A stretch of 16,493 nt of DNA from Verrucomicrobiota bacterium (GCA_003219345.1 QHOP01000089.1:1-16493); one strand, 5' to 3'. Positions 1-7,608 are shown, numbered from the stretch's first letter. The notes: generated by a model from the sequence alone, not told the origin. Made by a program: numbers and translations.

Positions 1-257
1 GCCGTCTGCACGGCGTGCGAAGCGGACCCAACACCAAGATTGATATCCGGGGTGGGAATGCCGAGTTCCTCAAAAAATATTTCGGACATTTTCTGATCAT
101 AGTGCTGTCCGGTGTGCACCAGACGCCAGTCCAGGCGGACTCCACTATTCCGGGATTGGGCATTGTGGGCAAGAGCCGCTTTGATGATCGGGGCGACCTT
201 CATGAAGTTGGGCCTGGCGCCTGCGACAATGAGAAACTTAAGCAAGGAACTCGACAT
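1..257 (-). CDS. wecB: UDP-N-acetylglucosamine 2-epimerase family protein (WecB/WbpI-like), 3' part outside the window
   Basis: Translating the minus strand from the ATG at 257 gives 85 uninterrupted residues that run off the window edge. The start reads like the family: GARPNFMKVAPI at residues 13-24 (the N-terminal Rossmann strand and loop), then VHTGQHYD at about 47-54 and FFEELGIP at about 61-68. WecB converts UDP-GlcNAc to UDP-ManNAc in the cytoplasm. The close relative WbpI does the same on the di-acetylated uronic acid UDP-GlcNAc3NAcA. Because genes for the WbpB, WbpE and WbpD steps lie upstream in the same direction, the WbpI role is attractive, but the visible part cannot separate the two. 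The gene starts 22 bases after the stop of the deacetylase-DUF354 gene, so it is probably in the same operon. Only about a quarter of the usual length (roughly 370 residues) is visible. No strong ribosome binding site is seen before the ATG. Confidence 0.88.
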   Translation of the reverse strand, partial: MSSSLLKFLIVAGARPNFMKVAPIIKAALAHNAQSRNSGVRLDWRLVHTGQHYDQKMSEIFFEELGIPTPDINLGVGSASHAVQT

Positions 258-279
258 GCGGTGGCGATAGTAGGTGGTC

Positions 280-2355
280 TCAGCCGTTTGTGCTTCCCTT
301 GCGGCAGCAGCTTTCCACGATTTCCTGGATCGTATCGACGATCTGTTGCAGCGTCCGTTTCGACGTGACCTCAGCAAGGGATTTAACCATTCGTTTTTCC
401 AGGATTATTTTCTGATGGACCTCCTGGACCGATTCGACCAACACCAGACGGCCTTCCGCCTCAAGTTGCTTATCCACCGCACCAATGTGGCCGCGAAAGA
501 TGCTGTACACTGGCACTCCCAATGCCGCTGCCTCGCGGTTCATTGTCCCCCCTCCGCTAACTACCAGATCCGAGAGCCAGATCAGACTTAATCCATCGAC
601 TGCCCCCTTGGGGATAACCGTCTTGCCGTGGTCGAACCATTTGGGCCATCGCAGCCGGATGAACTCAATCTGCTTTTTGTTGCGTGGCAAGAGGACTATC
701 TTCACTTGCGGTGTTTCGTGGCCGCGTTCCATAAAGGCTTCAAACAGCTTCTCGCTTTCGGGATTGTGGTAATGTGCCTCCGTCGCCGGCGGTCTCACGG
801 TTATGATTACGTCCGATTCGCAGAGCCCCAGCTCCTTCAAAAGGCCAGGGTCCGGTTTGAGTTTCCACGCATAGACGTCCTCTTTGATGCCTGGATATTT
901 TAGAATTTTGCAGTTCTTATGAAGAAGCATCGCGTCGGGAATCACCGACGGAGCCATCAGCCACCTGGGCCGCATCATCGGCGGGAACTGGGCATACTCG
1001 TAGTCCTCGATCAAGAGTGTGGGAATCCGCAGGCAGTTGCTGAGCAAAATCTGGGCGCGGGCGCCGTGAGAAACCGCCAAAGCCGGCTTTTCACGAAGGA
1101 CGATACGCGCCAATTGCAAAGCGCGATAGGCTAATCCGGTGGCCTTCAACAGACGATGTCGGCCGTAATGGCGGCCAACCTTGATATGGGGGATCCTCTT
1201 TTTCCGCGCCAGGTCGCAGACCTGAAAGGCATCCCGAGCCGTAACCAGCACCGGAAAGCCGCGCTTTTCCAGCTCCTCCAAGATCGGTTCAAAGAACGGG
1301 ACGTGCGGCGTATTGTCAAGATCTATCCAGATCTTCGGCTTCTGCTTCCCGCGAACCGGCAGCTTGAGTGGGGCAGCAAAGGCAGCGAGCTCCTTCGGCA
1401 GTGGGTGCCAAAAGGAATCGCCATATCTCTGGCGGGCATATCCCAGAAACTGGGCGTAAAAATCGGCGGGGAAAGTGCGCGCGGAGGATGACTCGCTGTT
1501 AAACCGCATATAGTCCGGATGCACGTCGAGCAGCGCCATGCCACCGTGCTTCGCTATCCAGTCGAGCTTCTGAAACCAGATATCCGGTGTCCGCTCACCC
1601 AGGATCACGAAAAGCGTCAAGTCCTGGGGTAGCGTGTAGGGAAGCTCGACGTAGCCTCCCTCTGAACCGTTGGAGGCCGAGCATTGCGGGCCGGCGGTTC
1701 CGCACTCCGCGCTCCGTACTCTGCGTTCCAGTCTCGCACCCCGCCCCTCCTCCCTCGGACGGGGGACCCAGAATGGGAAGATCGTGCCCACACCATCGGG
1801 CTGGGGCTCGAAAGGATCGGTGTCGAAAGTCGAGGCGTCGTATTGGACATCAAGATCATGCAGCCATGCCAGATTACGGAGCATGAAGCCCGAACGGAAT
1901 CCGACCGCGCCCCAGTCTCTAAGGTATTGGTTTATGCGAGCGGCCTTCGCGATGAAATCCTTGCGGCTGCGGTAGAGCTTGCCGTCATGGTGCAAATCGT
2001 GGACGGCCACTTCAAAGCCGTTGCGAGTGAGTTCCTCGCGCAATTCCTTCGAAGTCGCGTAATCGCCTTCCGGAATAAAATTGAACGAAGAGCGAAAACC
2101 CAATTGCATCTCCAATTCCATGAGCTGCCGACAACGATCCAATCCTCTTTGACCTTCCACATCGTGGGTGAGTACCAAGGCAAACTGTTTTCCTCCAGGC
2201 CATCCCGGCCAATCCTGTGGGGACTGCGCCGCAGTCTGACTGATTGGCCACGTATTCGCGAACCGCGGCTTCAGTCTCCGGGCTCTCACTCGCCTCAGCG
2301 CAATACGAAGTGACCAAGGCAAAAGCGGCTTAAGAAAATAGTAAATGCGTCTCAT
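280..2355 (-). CDS. Fusion protein: polysaccharide deacetylase (NodB-like) + DUF354 glycosyltransferase-like domain
   Basis: Two domains sit in one frame. Counting from the TTG at 2391 (703 residues), the first is a NodB-type deacetylase: THDVE at 75-79 supplies the catalytic/metal Asp motif, HDLHHDG at 131-137 the metal His motif, and LLDVHPDYM at 287-294 a late family motif. The second, from about 352 to 690, is DUF354, a GT-B-like family related to MurG and WecB; its hallmarks are WIDLDNTPHVPFF at 355-367 and SGGGTMNREAAALGVP at 612-627. Deacetylases of this kind remove N- or O-acetyl groups from polymers. DUF354 has no firmly known reaction. The TTG at 2391 lies in a dispersed repeat, so I prefer the ATG at 2355 (product MRRIYYFL...); ATG 2361 is also possible. 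Residues about 212-245 look like repeat-derived sequence inserted in frame. It lies between the FemAB-like gene and the 2-epimerase gene. Confidence 0.88.
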   Translation of the reverse strand: MRRIYYFLKPLLPWSLRIALRRVRARRLKPRFANTWPISQTAAQSPQDWPGWPGGKQFALVLTHDVEGQRGLDRCRQLMELEMQLGFRSSFNFIPEGDYATSKELREELTRNGFEVAVHDLHHDGKLYRSRKDFIAKAARINQYLRDWGAVGFRSGFMLRNLAWLHDLDVQYDASTFDTDPFEPQPDGVGTIFPFWVPRPREEGRGARLERRVRSAECGTAGPQCSASNGSEGGYVELPYTLPQDLTLFVILGERTPDIWFQKLDWIAKHGGMALLDVHPDYMRFNSESSSARTFPADFYAQFLGYARQRYGDSFWHPLPKELAAFAAPLKLPVRGKQKPKIWIDLDNTPHVPFFEPILEELEKRGFPVLVTARDAFQVCDLARKKRIPHIKVGRHYGRHRLLKATGLAYRALQLARIVLREKPALAVSHGARAQILLSNCLRIPTLLIEDYEYAQFPPMMRPRWLMAPSVIPDAMLLHKNCKILKYPGIKEDVYAWKLKPDPGLLKELGLCESDVIITVRPPATEAHYHNPESEKLFEAFMERGHETPQVKIVLLPRNKKQIEFIRLRWPKWFDHGKTVIPKGAVDGLSLIWLSDLVVSGGGTMNREAAALGVPVYSIFRGHIGAVDKQLEAEGRLVLVESVQEVHQKIILEKRMVKSLAEVTSKRTLQQIVDTIQEIVESCCRKGSTNG
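1671..1760. repeat. Repeat-like GC-rich insertion inside the deacetylase reading frame, with four heptad units
   Basis: On the plus strand, 1701-1728 consists of four successive 7-base units of the form YGYRYTC: CGCACTC, CGCGCTC, CGTACTC and TGCGTTC. They are flanked by C-rich sequence up to about 1760. Read in the gene's frame this gives an Arg/Ala/Cys/Gly-rich stretch (about residues 212-245 of the 703-residue reading) between FPFWVPRP and GYVELPYTLPQ, two segments that look normally adjacent in the deacetylase domain. The composition differs from the sequence on both sides. The exact ends of the insertion are uncertain because no uninserted homologue is available here. Confidence 0.6.
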
Positions 2356-2385
2356 CCACATAGACACCAAAGCACACTTCGCCCC

Positions 2386-2484
2386 CGTCAATTCACGCTC
2401 ATCGCCATGGTTTCTTCTGAATTCATCTGGGGCGACGTTGAGGTTTTGGAGTTAAAGATTGACCCAGGCTTCAAGATTGATCCA
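2386..2484 (-). repeat. Dispersed leader repeat, copy R1
   Basis: Plus-strand 2407-2484 aligns with 7534-7608 (copy R3) with about three quarters identity and one small gap. Shared blocks include ATGGTTTCTTCTG, TTCATC, GATTGACCC and GGCTTCAAGA. The adjoining part, 2386-2410, aligns with 4775-4799 (copy R2), sharing CGTCAATTC and CGCTC. Read on the minus strand, R1 holds a 13-codon open frame (2426-2388, product beginning MNSEET) resembling the start of the Wzz gene in R3 (MNTEET). R1 also supplies the last codons and stop of the FemAB-like gene, so that gene's tail was probably rewritten by the repeat. Confidence 0.6.
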
Positions 2485-3369
2485 GGTGTCAAGTCCGATG
2501 CCCAAACAAGACAGATGCCTGTACAACAGCTTGCCGATGAGGCGTAACAATGGGATTGGCATCAAACGAAACACTCCATTGAACCAGCCGAAGGCTCTGT
2601 CGCGATCCGGCACAAAACTCTCTCTGCCCAAATCATACTTAAAAAAGTTGATCTTGTACTCGTCCGTTCCAAACCCCAACTTGAACCGCCGCAGGCCCTC
2701 GTTTGCGATCGAAGTTCTTCCAAAATGCAGAGAGGCATAGCCTCTGGCTGAATACCATTTGATCGCTTCCCACAGGATTAAGTTGTTGCCGCACAGATGT
2801 TGAAAAGCCGAATCGGAGGCGCTGAACTTGTAGATGGCTTTTCCATTAAAATGAAAGAACACCGCCGCGGCAATAGGTTTGTCCTGATAGTTCGCCACGA
2901 TGACAAAGCCCATCCCTTTGGACAGCACATGTCGAAAAATGCTCCGAAAGAACGAGAGCGATTGCGGAGGCAGCCCGTGCTTCCTGCGCGTCTTGCAGTG
3001 CAGTGAATAAAAAGTCAGCAAGGAGTCGAAGGATTGGGAAATCTCAACCTGAACCTTCGCTCTTTCGGCCTTTCGAATGGGCCCTCGAACCCGGCTGTCG
3101 AACCGCGCGAAGATTTCTTCCTCACGATCCGAGACCGACAGCACATGCCCGAAAAACGAAACAGAGGGCGGGTTTGTTTCCGAAAGACCTTTGATCCCAC
3201 TCCATTCGAAGTACTTCCACTTCCGCTTCCGCCCCAGACCAATTGCCTCCTGGAAGATTTCCCGCCCGGCGATCGAACCATCGGACAAGCATGGACATTC
3301 ATCGGTGAACGGAAGCGAAACACCGCGCCTGCCGGTCCAAAGGCTGTTCACTTCCATCAACGGCAACAA
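2452..3369 (-). CDS. FemAB-like GNAT-fold protein, N-terminally truncated or without a normal start
   Basis: The protein resembles the FemAB-like aminoacyl/acyltransferases found in exopolysaccharide loci. Visible family features are LPLMEV at the start, GRRGVSLPF (13-21), a middle stretch with VRGPIRKAERA, the segment AAAVFFHFNGKAIYKFSASD and, near the C-terminus, LHFGRTS followed by GLRRFKLGFGT. FemAB enzymes transfer amino acids to peptidoglycan precursors; the role of the locus-associated versions is not settled. The open frame begins at TTG codons (3369/3366) with no ATG or GTG, yet coding similarity seems to continue upstream as GKTWVPHYFGVLEGERLSAL (about 3420-3372) in a frame open back to about 3502, just past the aminotransferase stop. 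The usual first 30-50 residues are therefore not recognisable. The last dozen codons fall in repeat R1. It may be a decaying gene. Identity of the family is fairly sure, function is not. Confidence 0.7.
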   Translation of the reverse strand: MLPLMEVNSLWTGRRGVSLPFTDECPCLSDGSIAGREIFQEAIGLGRKRKWKYFEWSGIKGLSETNPPSVSFFGHVLSVSDREEEIFARFDSRVRGPIRKAERAKVQVEISQSFDSLLTFYSLHCKTRRKHGLPPQSLSFFRSIFRHVLSKGMGFVIVANYQDKPIAAAVFFHFNGKAIYKFSASDSAFQHLCGNNLILWEAIKWYSARGYASLHFGRTSIANEGLRRFKLGFGTDEYKINFFKYDLGRESFVPDRDRAFGWFNGVFRLMPIPLLRLIGKLLYRHLSCLGIGLDTWINLEAWVNL

Positions 3370-3507
3370 TGCCGAGAGCCGTTCCCCCTCCAGAACGCCG
3401 AAGTAATGAGGGACCCAGGTCTTTCCAATGGATTTAACTCCTGAAAGCGTCCCTTCGGAGCCGGCACCCTTGACTCCTCGGCAGGCCTCGAAGAGCCAAA
3501 GTCAGCC

Positions 3508-4644
3508 TCAGGTAACTTGCTCATAGGTGGTCCTTTTGCAGGAGCGCAACAGGGTCTTCAACTCGTCCGCGACAAATCCAATCTGTTCCGCTGTCAACTC
3601 TGGATACATGGGCAGAGACAGAAATTCCTCCGCGCAGCGTTCCGCAACTGGAAACGACCCTTTGGTGTATCCCAGGAAGCGGTATGCCTCCTGAAGATGC
3701 ACCGGAACGGGATAATGGATCCCGCACGCGATTCCCCGCCTGGCCATCGCCTGCAAAATCCGGTCGCGGGTGCGGCAGCGAACGGTATAAACATGGTAAA
3801 CGTGACGCGCGTAGCCCGCCTCGACGGGCGTGATCAAGTCTTCAAAGTCGGCGAGCTGTTGGCTGTAGGATCGGGCGTGGGCGCGTCGGGCATCGTTTGC
3901 CTTCGACAAATACCTCAGCTTCACGCGGAGCACCGCTCCTTGAATCCCGTCCATCCGGGCATTCCAGCCAATCAAAACGTGATGGTATTTCTTTTCCTGC
4001 CCATGATCGCGCAGCATTTGGATTTTATTCTTCAACTCCTCACTGTTCGTGACAACCGCGCCGGCCTCCCCGAAGGCGCCCAGATTCTTGCCGGGGTAAA
4101 AGCTGAAGCAACCGCAGATCCCAAGCGAGCCCGCCTTCCGGCCTTTATATTCGGCGCCATGCGCCTGGCATGCGTCCTCGATCACAGGTAATCCGTGCCG
4201 TCGCGCAATTTCAAGAATCGGATCCATGTCCGCCGCCTGGCCAAATAAATGGACCGGTATAATCGCCTTCGTGCGACGCGTAATGGCGCGTTCCAGTAGG
4301 TTCGGGTCCAACGTGTAGGTTCGTTCGTCAAGATCGACAAATACCGGTTTCGCGCCGCAGAAGCTGATCGCCTCCGCCGTAGCCATGAAGGTCATCGGAG
4401 CGGTGATCACTTCATCCCCGGCGCCGATCCCGCGTGCCAGCAGACTCAACCAAAGCGCATCCGTGCCGTTGCCCACCCCAATGGCATACGAAGCCCCGCA
4501 AAACGCAGCGAAGTCCTCCTCAAATTTTGCCACGAAAGGACCGCTGGCGAACGCGCTGCTGTCAATGACCTCGCGAATGGCCGCGAGCAGTTCCTCGCGC
4601 ATCGGCTCGTGATGTGCCCTTAGATCTAAAAGCGGTACCTTCAT
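3508..4644 (-). CDS. PLP-dependent DegT/DnrJ/EryC1/StrS aminotransferase (WbpE-like)
   Basis: This 378-residue protein has the full fold of nucleotide-sugar aminotransferases. NGTDALWL (59-66) binds the phosphate end of the cofactor, EDACQAHGA (156-164) contains the Asp that contacts the PLP pyridine nitrogen, and SFYPGKNLGAFGEAG (181-195) holds the Schiff-base lysine K186. GIHYPVPVHLQ (308-318) is the substrate-side motif. The family swaps a sugar keto group for an amino group using glutamate. Given the neighbouring dehydrogenase and N-acetyltransferase, the likely step is 3-amination of UDP-3-keto-GlcNAcA, as by WbpE/WlbC. The frame is open to 4824, but the extra 60 codons cover repeat R2 and are low-complexity. 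The ATG at 4644 begins MKVPLLDLRA, the typical family start, preceded by an AT-rich stretch. Gene order places it after a 600 bp gap behind Wzz, separated from its presumed pathway partners. Confidence 0.9.
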   Translation of the reverse strand: MKVPLLDLRAHHEPMREELLAAIREVIDSSAFASGPFVAKFEEDFAAFCGASYAIGVGNGTDALWLSLLARGIGAGDEVITAPMTFMATAEAISFCGAKPVFVDLDERTYTLDPNLLERAITRRTKAIIPVHLFGQAADMDPILEIARRHGLPVIEDACQAHGAEYKGRKAGSLGICGCFSFYPGKNLGAFGEAGAVVTNSEELKNKIQMLRDHGQEKKYHHVLIGWNARMDGIQGAVLRVKLRYLSKANDARRAHARSYSQQLADFEDLITPVEAGYARHVYHVYTVRCRTRDRILQAMARRGIACGIHYPVPVHLQEAYRFLGYTKGSFPVAERCAEEFLSLPMYPELTAEQIGFVADELKTLLRSCKRTTYEQVT

Positions 4645-5243
4645 ATTATTTATTTCTCGTCTGAGACCAACTGAAGCCCTCGTCTTTACGAGAGTCGGAA
4701 TCCATTTCCCGCCGCCGCCAGCCTCTTCCAAAACGCCACGGAGCCGCTCCCCGGAATGCGAGCAGACTTCGTCCTCGTCAATTCGCGCTCGTCGCGATTG
4801 ACTTGTGCATGAGTGAGTTATCACTCTTCATTTTTTTCCGGCCGGGACGCGAGAAATTGCGCACCGGCCTTTCAAAGCAACCCATTCACCAGGAGCAAGC
4901 CGGGCGGTCCGCCCAGGCCTGATTTTCAGCCCCCAACGGCACGTTCAGGAACGAATGGTGCGCGCGCTCATCTCCTTGCGGCGCGACTCCCGGCAGATTG
5001 CCCTCGGATCGGCTGGATCGACAAAAAACACAGGGGCATTGCTCGAAGAGCCGGCTTTACGACTGCATCGGGCTCCAGCAAGCGCGCGGGCTGATGACAA
5101 CGTCTTGATGCTTGGGAATACTTCCGGGCGCACATTCGCGCCTGGATCCATGCTCCGCAGAAGGGCACACGATTGTGGCCAGGTCCTGTCACCAGAGTCA
5201 AAGCCACCGTCAAAGAAGAGGGGTTGCAAGCGAGAGTCTCTAT
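4645..5243 (-). other. Gap between wzz-kinase and aminotransferase genes, no assignable gene
   Basis: About 600 bp without a recognisable gene. A 100-codon minus-strand frame (5247-4945) starts at a GTG that overlaps the Wzz stop, which would fit translational coupling. Its product contains FFVDPADPRAI, reminiscent of the C-terminal segment of GT4 glycosyltransferases, but nothing else in it fits, so a decayed glycosyltransferase is only a guess. A near-perfect hairpin (4899-4918, GGGCGG/CCGCCC core) and leader repeat R2 (4775-4799) lie on the aminotransferase side. The promoter of the aminotransferase could be here, but I see no convincing -35/-10 pair. Confidence 0.4.
4775..4799 (-). repeat. 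Dispersed leader repeat, copy R2 (short)
   Basis: Plus-strand 4775-4799 matches 2386-2410 of copy R1 with a handful of differences (shared CGTCAATTC, CGCTC, TCGC). On the minus strand the similarity continues a little further as GACGAGGACGAAGT versus GACGGGGGCGAAGT, about 35 bases in all. It lies 130 bases upstream of the aminotransferase ATG, in the same orientation relative to the downstream gene as R1. Confidence 0.5.
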
Positions 5244-7553
5244 TCACAGCTCCTGTTGCAGACAGTGCGGCACGTAACGTCGGTATTTGTTTAACACGGC
5301 CTTCGCGCCGACATGCGATTCCGCAAGTATCGAATTGGCCTGTTCGACGACGTCGCGATTTGTTTTCCCCGATTCAATCACTAGCAAGACCAGATCCATA
5401 AAGGCCGCAACTCTCAGCGTAATGCTGGTTTGACTGATGGCGGGCATATCAAAAATGACATAGTCGTAATCGCTCATCTTCAGTTTCGGTATCAGGTTCG
5501 TGAATCGATTCGAGAAAACACGGGGAAGTTTTCCGGCCGTTCCATTTAATGATGCCAGGTATAGATTCTCGCTGATCAGGGCAGGGTTCCTTTTTCCGCT
5601 TTCGAGGACCTCGGAGAGGGCGCAAGCCGATTTGCCTTTGTAAAAGGGATGGGCCGCGCCCTGCCCGAAGTTCATATCGACCAAAAGAACATTCCCGTCG
5701 CCGGTTTCCGAAAGTGTCGCCGCCAGGCCGGTCGCTGCGGAGGTCACCCCAGCGCCCCTCGAACAACTGGTAACCGCGACGAGTTTCGGCTTATGGGTCA
5801 TGTTGTTGATTTCAAAATGCGTGATGAGGCGATCGCGCAACGCTTCGTAATAAGCCCGTAATCCATGTCGAGTCTCCCAATGCGCGACCTCCCCCGTGAT
5901 TTGTTGGCCGAGGGTCTTCGTCGGTTGCGCGGCAGCCCCCGATCCCGTCTGGTTCTCCGGTCGCTCTTGCCCGGCTGCCGGGCCAACGTCATTGCGACGG
6001 CCAGGTAGCGACGCGCGCCCGTTCCGCGACAAATGGGGGATCGCCAGAAACAGGGGCAGATGCAATCTCTTTCTTATCTCTTCCGGACGTCTGACCGAGC
6101 GGTCCAGAACGAGCTCGATAAAGAACGCCAGCCCGATGCCGCCGAACAATCCGAAGGCCAAGGCGATTGCGGCGAACTTACCTGTCGTTTTGGTGTCTTT
6201 GGCCGGAGGACACGGCTCCTGCACGACACCGATGTTGGAAAATTTCCCGGCGCCGAGAGTCTCGTCCGCTTGCGACTGTTGTAAACTCGTTTGATAGTAA
6301 TGATAGTTGGCTTCCAGCAATTCCTTCTGCCTTTGCAGCCGCGTTATTTCGGGCTCGGCCGCATCAACTTTGGCGGCTTCGTTACGGATCTCTTTCAACT
6401 GGCGAGTCAAGAACCTGATCTTCGCCTCCAGACCCGCCACCTTCCGGGACGCTTCGAAAGTTGAGTCAATGATTTGTCCGCTCGGGGCACTTTGGCTCGC
6501 GCCGTTTCCAGGCGGCAAAATGAGTTTCGTCAATTGCGGGTACGCCTCCTCGAGTTTCCTCTTTTGCGATTCGAGACCGGTGATTTGCTCCCGAACGCTT
6601 TTCACAGGAGTACTCGTTTCGGCGTAACCACCCACGGTTAGATAGTCATTTTCCCTTTTACGAAAAGAGTCCAATCGCAAGGATAGATTCTTGTACTCCT
6701 CGACCTTTTCCAGCGAAACTTTTTGTTCCGTTACAACCGGATTTGAGAACGAATTCAGCAGCGCCGGTTGTTTAGGCTCCTCCAGTGCTGCCTGTTGTGC
6801 GGCGCGTTCCGCCTCCGCGCTGACGAGTTCCAGGCTGATTTTGGAAATCTGATCGGCATACGCCCTCTTTGTATCCTCGACCGATACGACACCGGCTTGC
6901 TTCTTCAGTTCGATCAACTTGTCTTCAGTTTCTTTAAGGTCGAGACGAAGCTCCTCGGCCTTCTTCGCCAGAAAATCGTCAAAGACGCCCGGAGCCCGAT
7001 GGATTTTGAAGTGCTGATCGAGGTAATTCGTGATGATTTGTCTTAGAACAGGCTGAACGAGTTCCGGGTCCGGATGCGCAAACACCACCGTGATAACGCT
7101 GCTTTTCCCAGGCGCCTCGGTCACCAGGTTGTGCTCGATGAGAGCCGCCGCCTCGCTTCGATCGGTTCCGCCGCCGACTTTTGCCAGTATCTTTTCGGGA
7201 CCAATCAGGTCAGCCACCTGAGCGGCCAGGTCAAAGCTGTTCAGGATTTCCATCTCTGCATTGATGATGTTGGCGCCGGCCGAATCAGGAGTCTTGATCT
7301 CAGAATTCGGAGCGGACGGACTCAAAGACTTGCCTTCTCTCTCCAACACATAACGAACGAGCAGTTTCGCTTTCGACTGGTAAACCGGCGGCTTGAGGAA
7401 ATACAAATACGCCGCAGCCAATACTCCGGCCACGAAAAAAACACCTATCTTCCACTTATGCCGAAACACGATATAGTAAACGTCTCCTATATCCATGCCA
7501 GACGGCTGAGCCTGTCGGAATTCGTCATTCATGATGGTTTCTTCTGTGTTCAT
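5244..7553 (-). CDS. Wzz/GumC-type polysaccharide co-polymerase fused to a BY-kinase-like domain with a degenerate P-loop
   Basis: A 769-residue inner-membrane protein that controls polysaccharide chain length. Layout: short cytoplasmic tail; membrane segment at about 35-53 ending in the Wzz-type proline motif LKPPVYQSKAKL (53-64); periplasmic part with coiled coils at about 195-255 and 370-430; second membrane segment at about 459-483; Gly/Ala/Pro-rich linker 510-550; cytoplasmic nucleotide-binding-like domain 589-769. That domain keeps the shape of CpsD/Wzc kinases: VAVTSCSRGAGVTS (592-605) at the Walker A place, LLVDMN (623-628) at Walker A', VIFDMP (699-704) at Walker B. The Walker A lysine is replaced by valine (GAGVTS instead of GxGKST), Walker A' lacks its second Asp, and there is no C-terminal tyrosine cluster, only a few Tyr around 756-760. 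It may thus be a non-catalytic partner. Start is uncertain: ATG 7553, 7532 or 7496; the first codons lie in repeat R3. Confidence 0.92.
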   Translation of the reverse strand: MNTEETIMNDEFRQAQPSGMDIGDVYYIVFRHKWKIGVFFVAGVLAAAYLYFLKPPVYQSKAKLLVRYVLEREGKSLSPSAPNSEIKTPDSAGANIINAEMEILNSFDLAAQVADLIGPEKILAKVGGGTDRSEAAALIEHNLVTEAPGKSSVITVVFAHPDPELVQPVLRQIITNYLDQHFKIHRAPGVFDDFLAKKAEELRLDLKETEDKLIELKKQAGVVSVEDTKRAYADQISKISLELVSAEAERAAQQAALEEPKQPALLNSFSNPVVTEQKVSLEKVEEYKNLSLRLDSFRKRENDYLTVGGYAETSTPVKSVREQITGLESQKRKLEEAYPQLTKLILPPGNGASQSAPSGQIIDSTFEASRKVAGLEAKIRFLTRQLKEIRNEAAKVDAAEPEITRLQRQKELLEANYHYYQTSLQQSQADETLGAGKFSNIGVVQEPCPPAKDTKTTGKFAAIALAFGLFGGIGLAFFIELVLDRSVRRPEEIRKRLHLPLFLAIPHLSRNGRASLPGRRNDVGPAAGQERPENQTGSGAAAQPTKTLGQQITGEVAHWETRHGLRAYYEALRDRLITHFEINNMTHKPKLVAVTSCSRGAGVTSAATGLAATLSETGDGNVLLVDMNFGQGAAHPFYKGKSACALSEVLESGKRNPALISENLYLASLNGTAGKLPRVFSNRFTNLIPKLKMSDYDYVIFDMPAISQTSITLRVAAFMDLVLLVIESGKTNRDVVEQANSILAESHVGAKAVLNKYRRYVPHCLQQEL

Positions 7554-7608
7554 CCGGCACGTTGGCGTTTGCAGTTAACGATTGACCCGGGCTTCAAGAC
7601 CGATGCCA
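7534..7608 (-). repeat. Dispersed leader repeat, copy R3
   Basis: Plus-strand 7534-7608 aligns with 2407-2484 (R1): ATGGTTTCTTCTG, TTCATC, CGTTG, GATTGACCC, GGCTTCAAGA are shared, with scattered substitutions and a gap of about four bases. It fills nearly all of the space between the acetyltransferase stop (7638) and the Wzz gene and covers the first codons of the longest Wzz reading. Similarity may continue weakly to 7512. Confidence 0.6.

Noticed and set aside
1684..2313. 209-codon plus-strand frame over the deacetylase gene
   Set aside because: It overlaps the deacetylase domain, whose motifs are clear on the other strand; the plus-strand product has no recognisable feature.
3517..4191. 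224-codon plus-strand frame over the aminotransferase gene
   Set aside because: Shadow of the aminotransferase, which carries all PLP motifs on the minus strand.
4645..4824. 60-codon N-terminal extension of the aminotransferase
   Set aside because: It covers repeat R2 and low-complexity sequence, while MKVPLLDLRA at the ATG 4644 is the normal family start.
4899..4918. Hairpin with GGGCGG/CCGCCC core as a terminator
   Set aside because: The stem is good, but on the minus strand (the direction of transcription) no T-run follows it. It is mentioned only as part of the gap.
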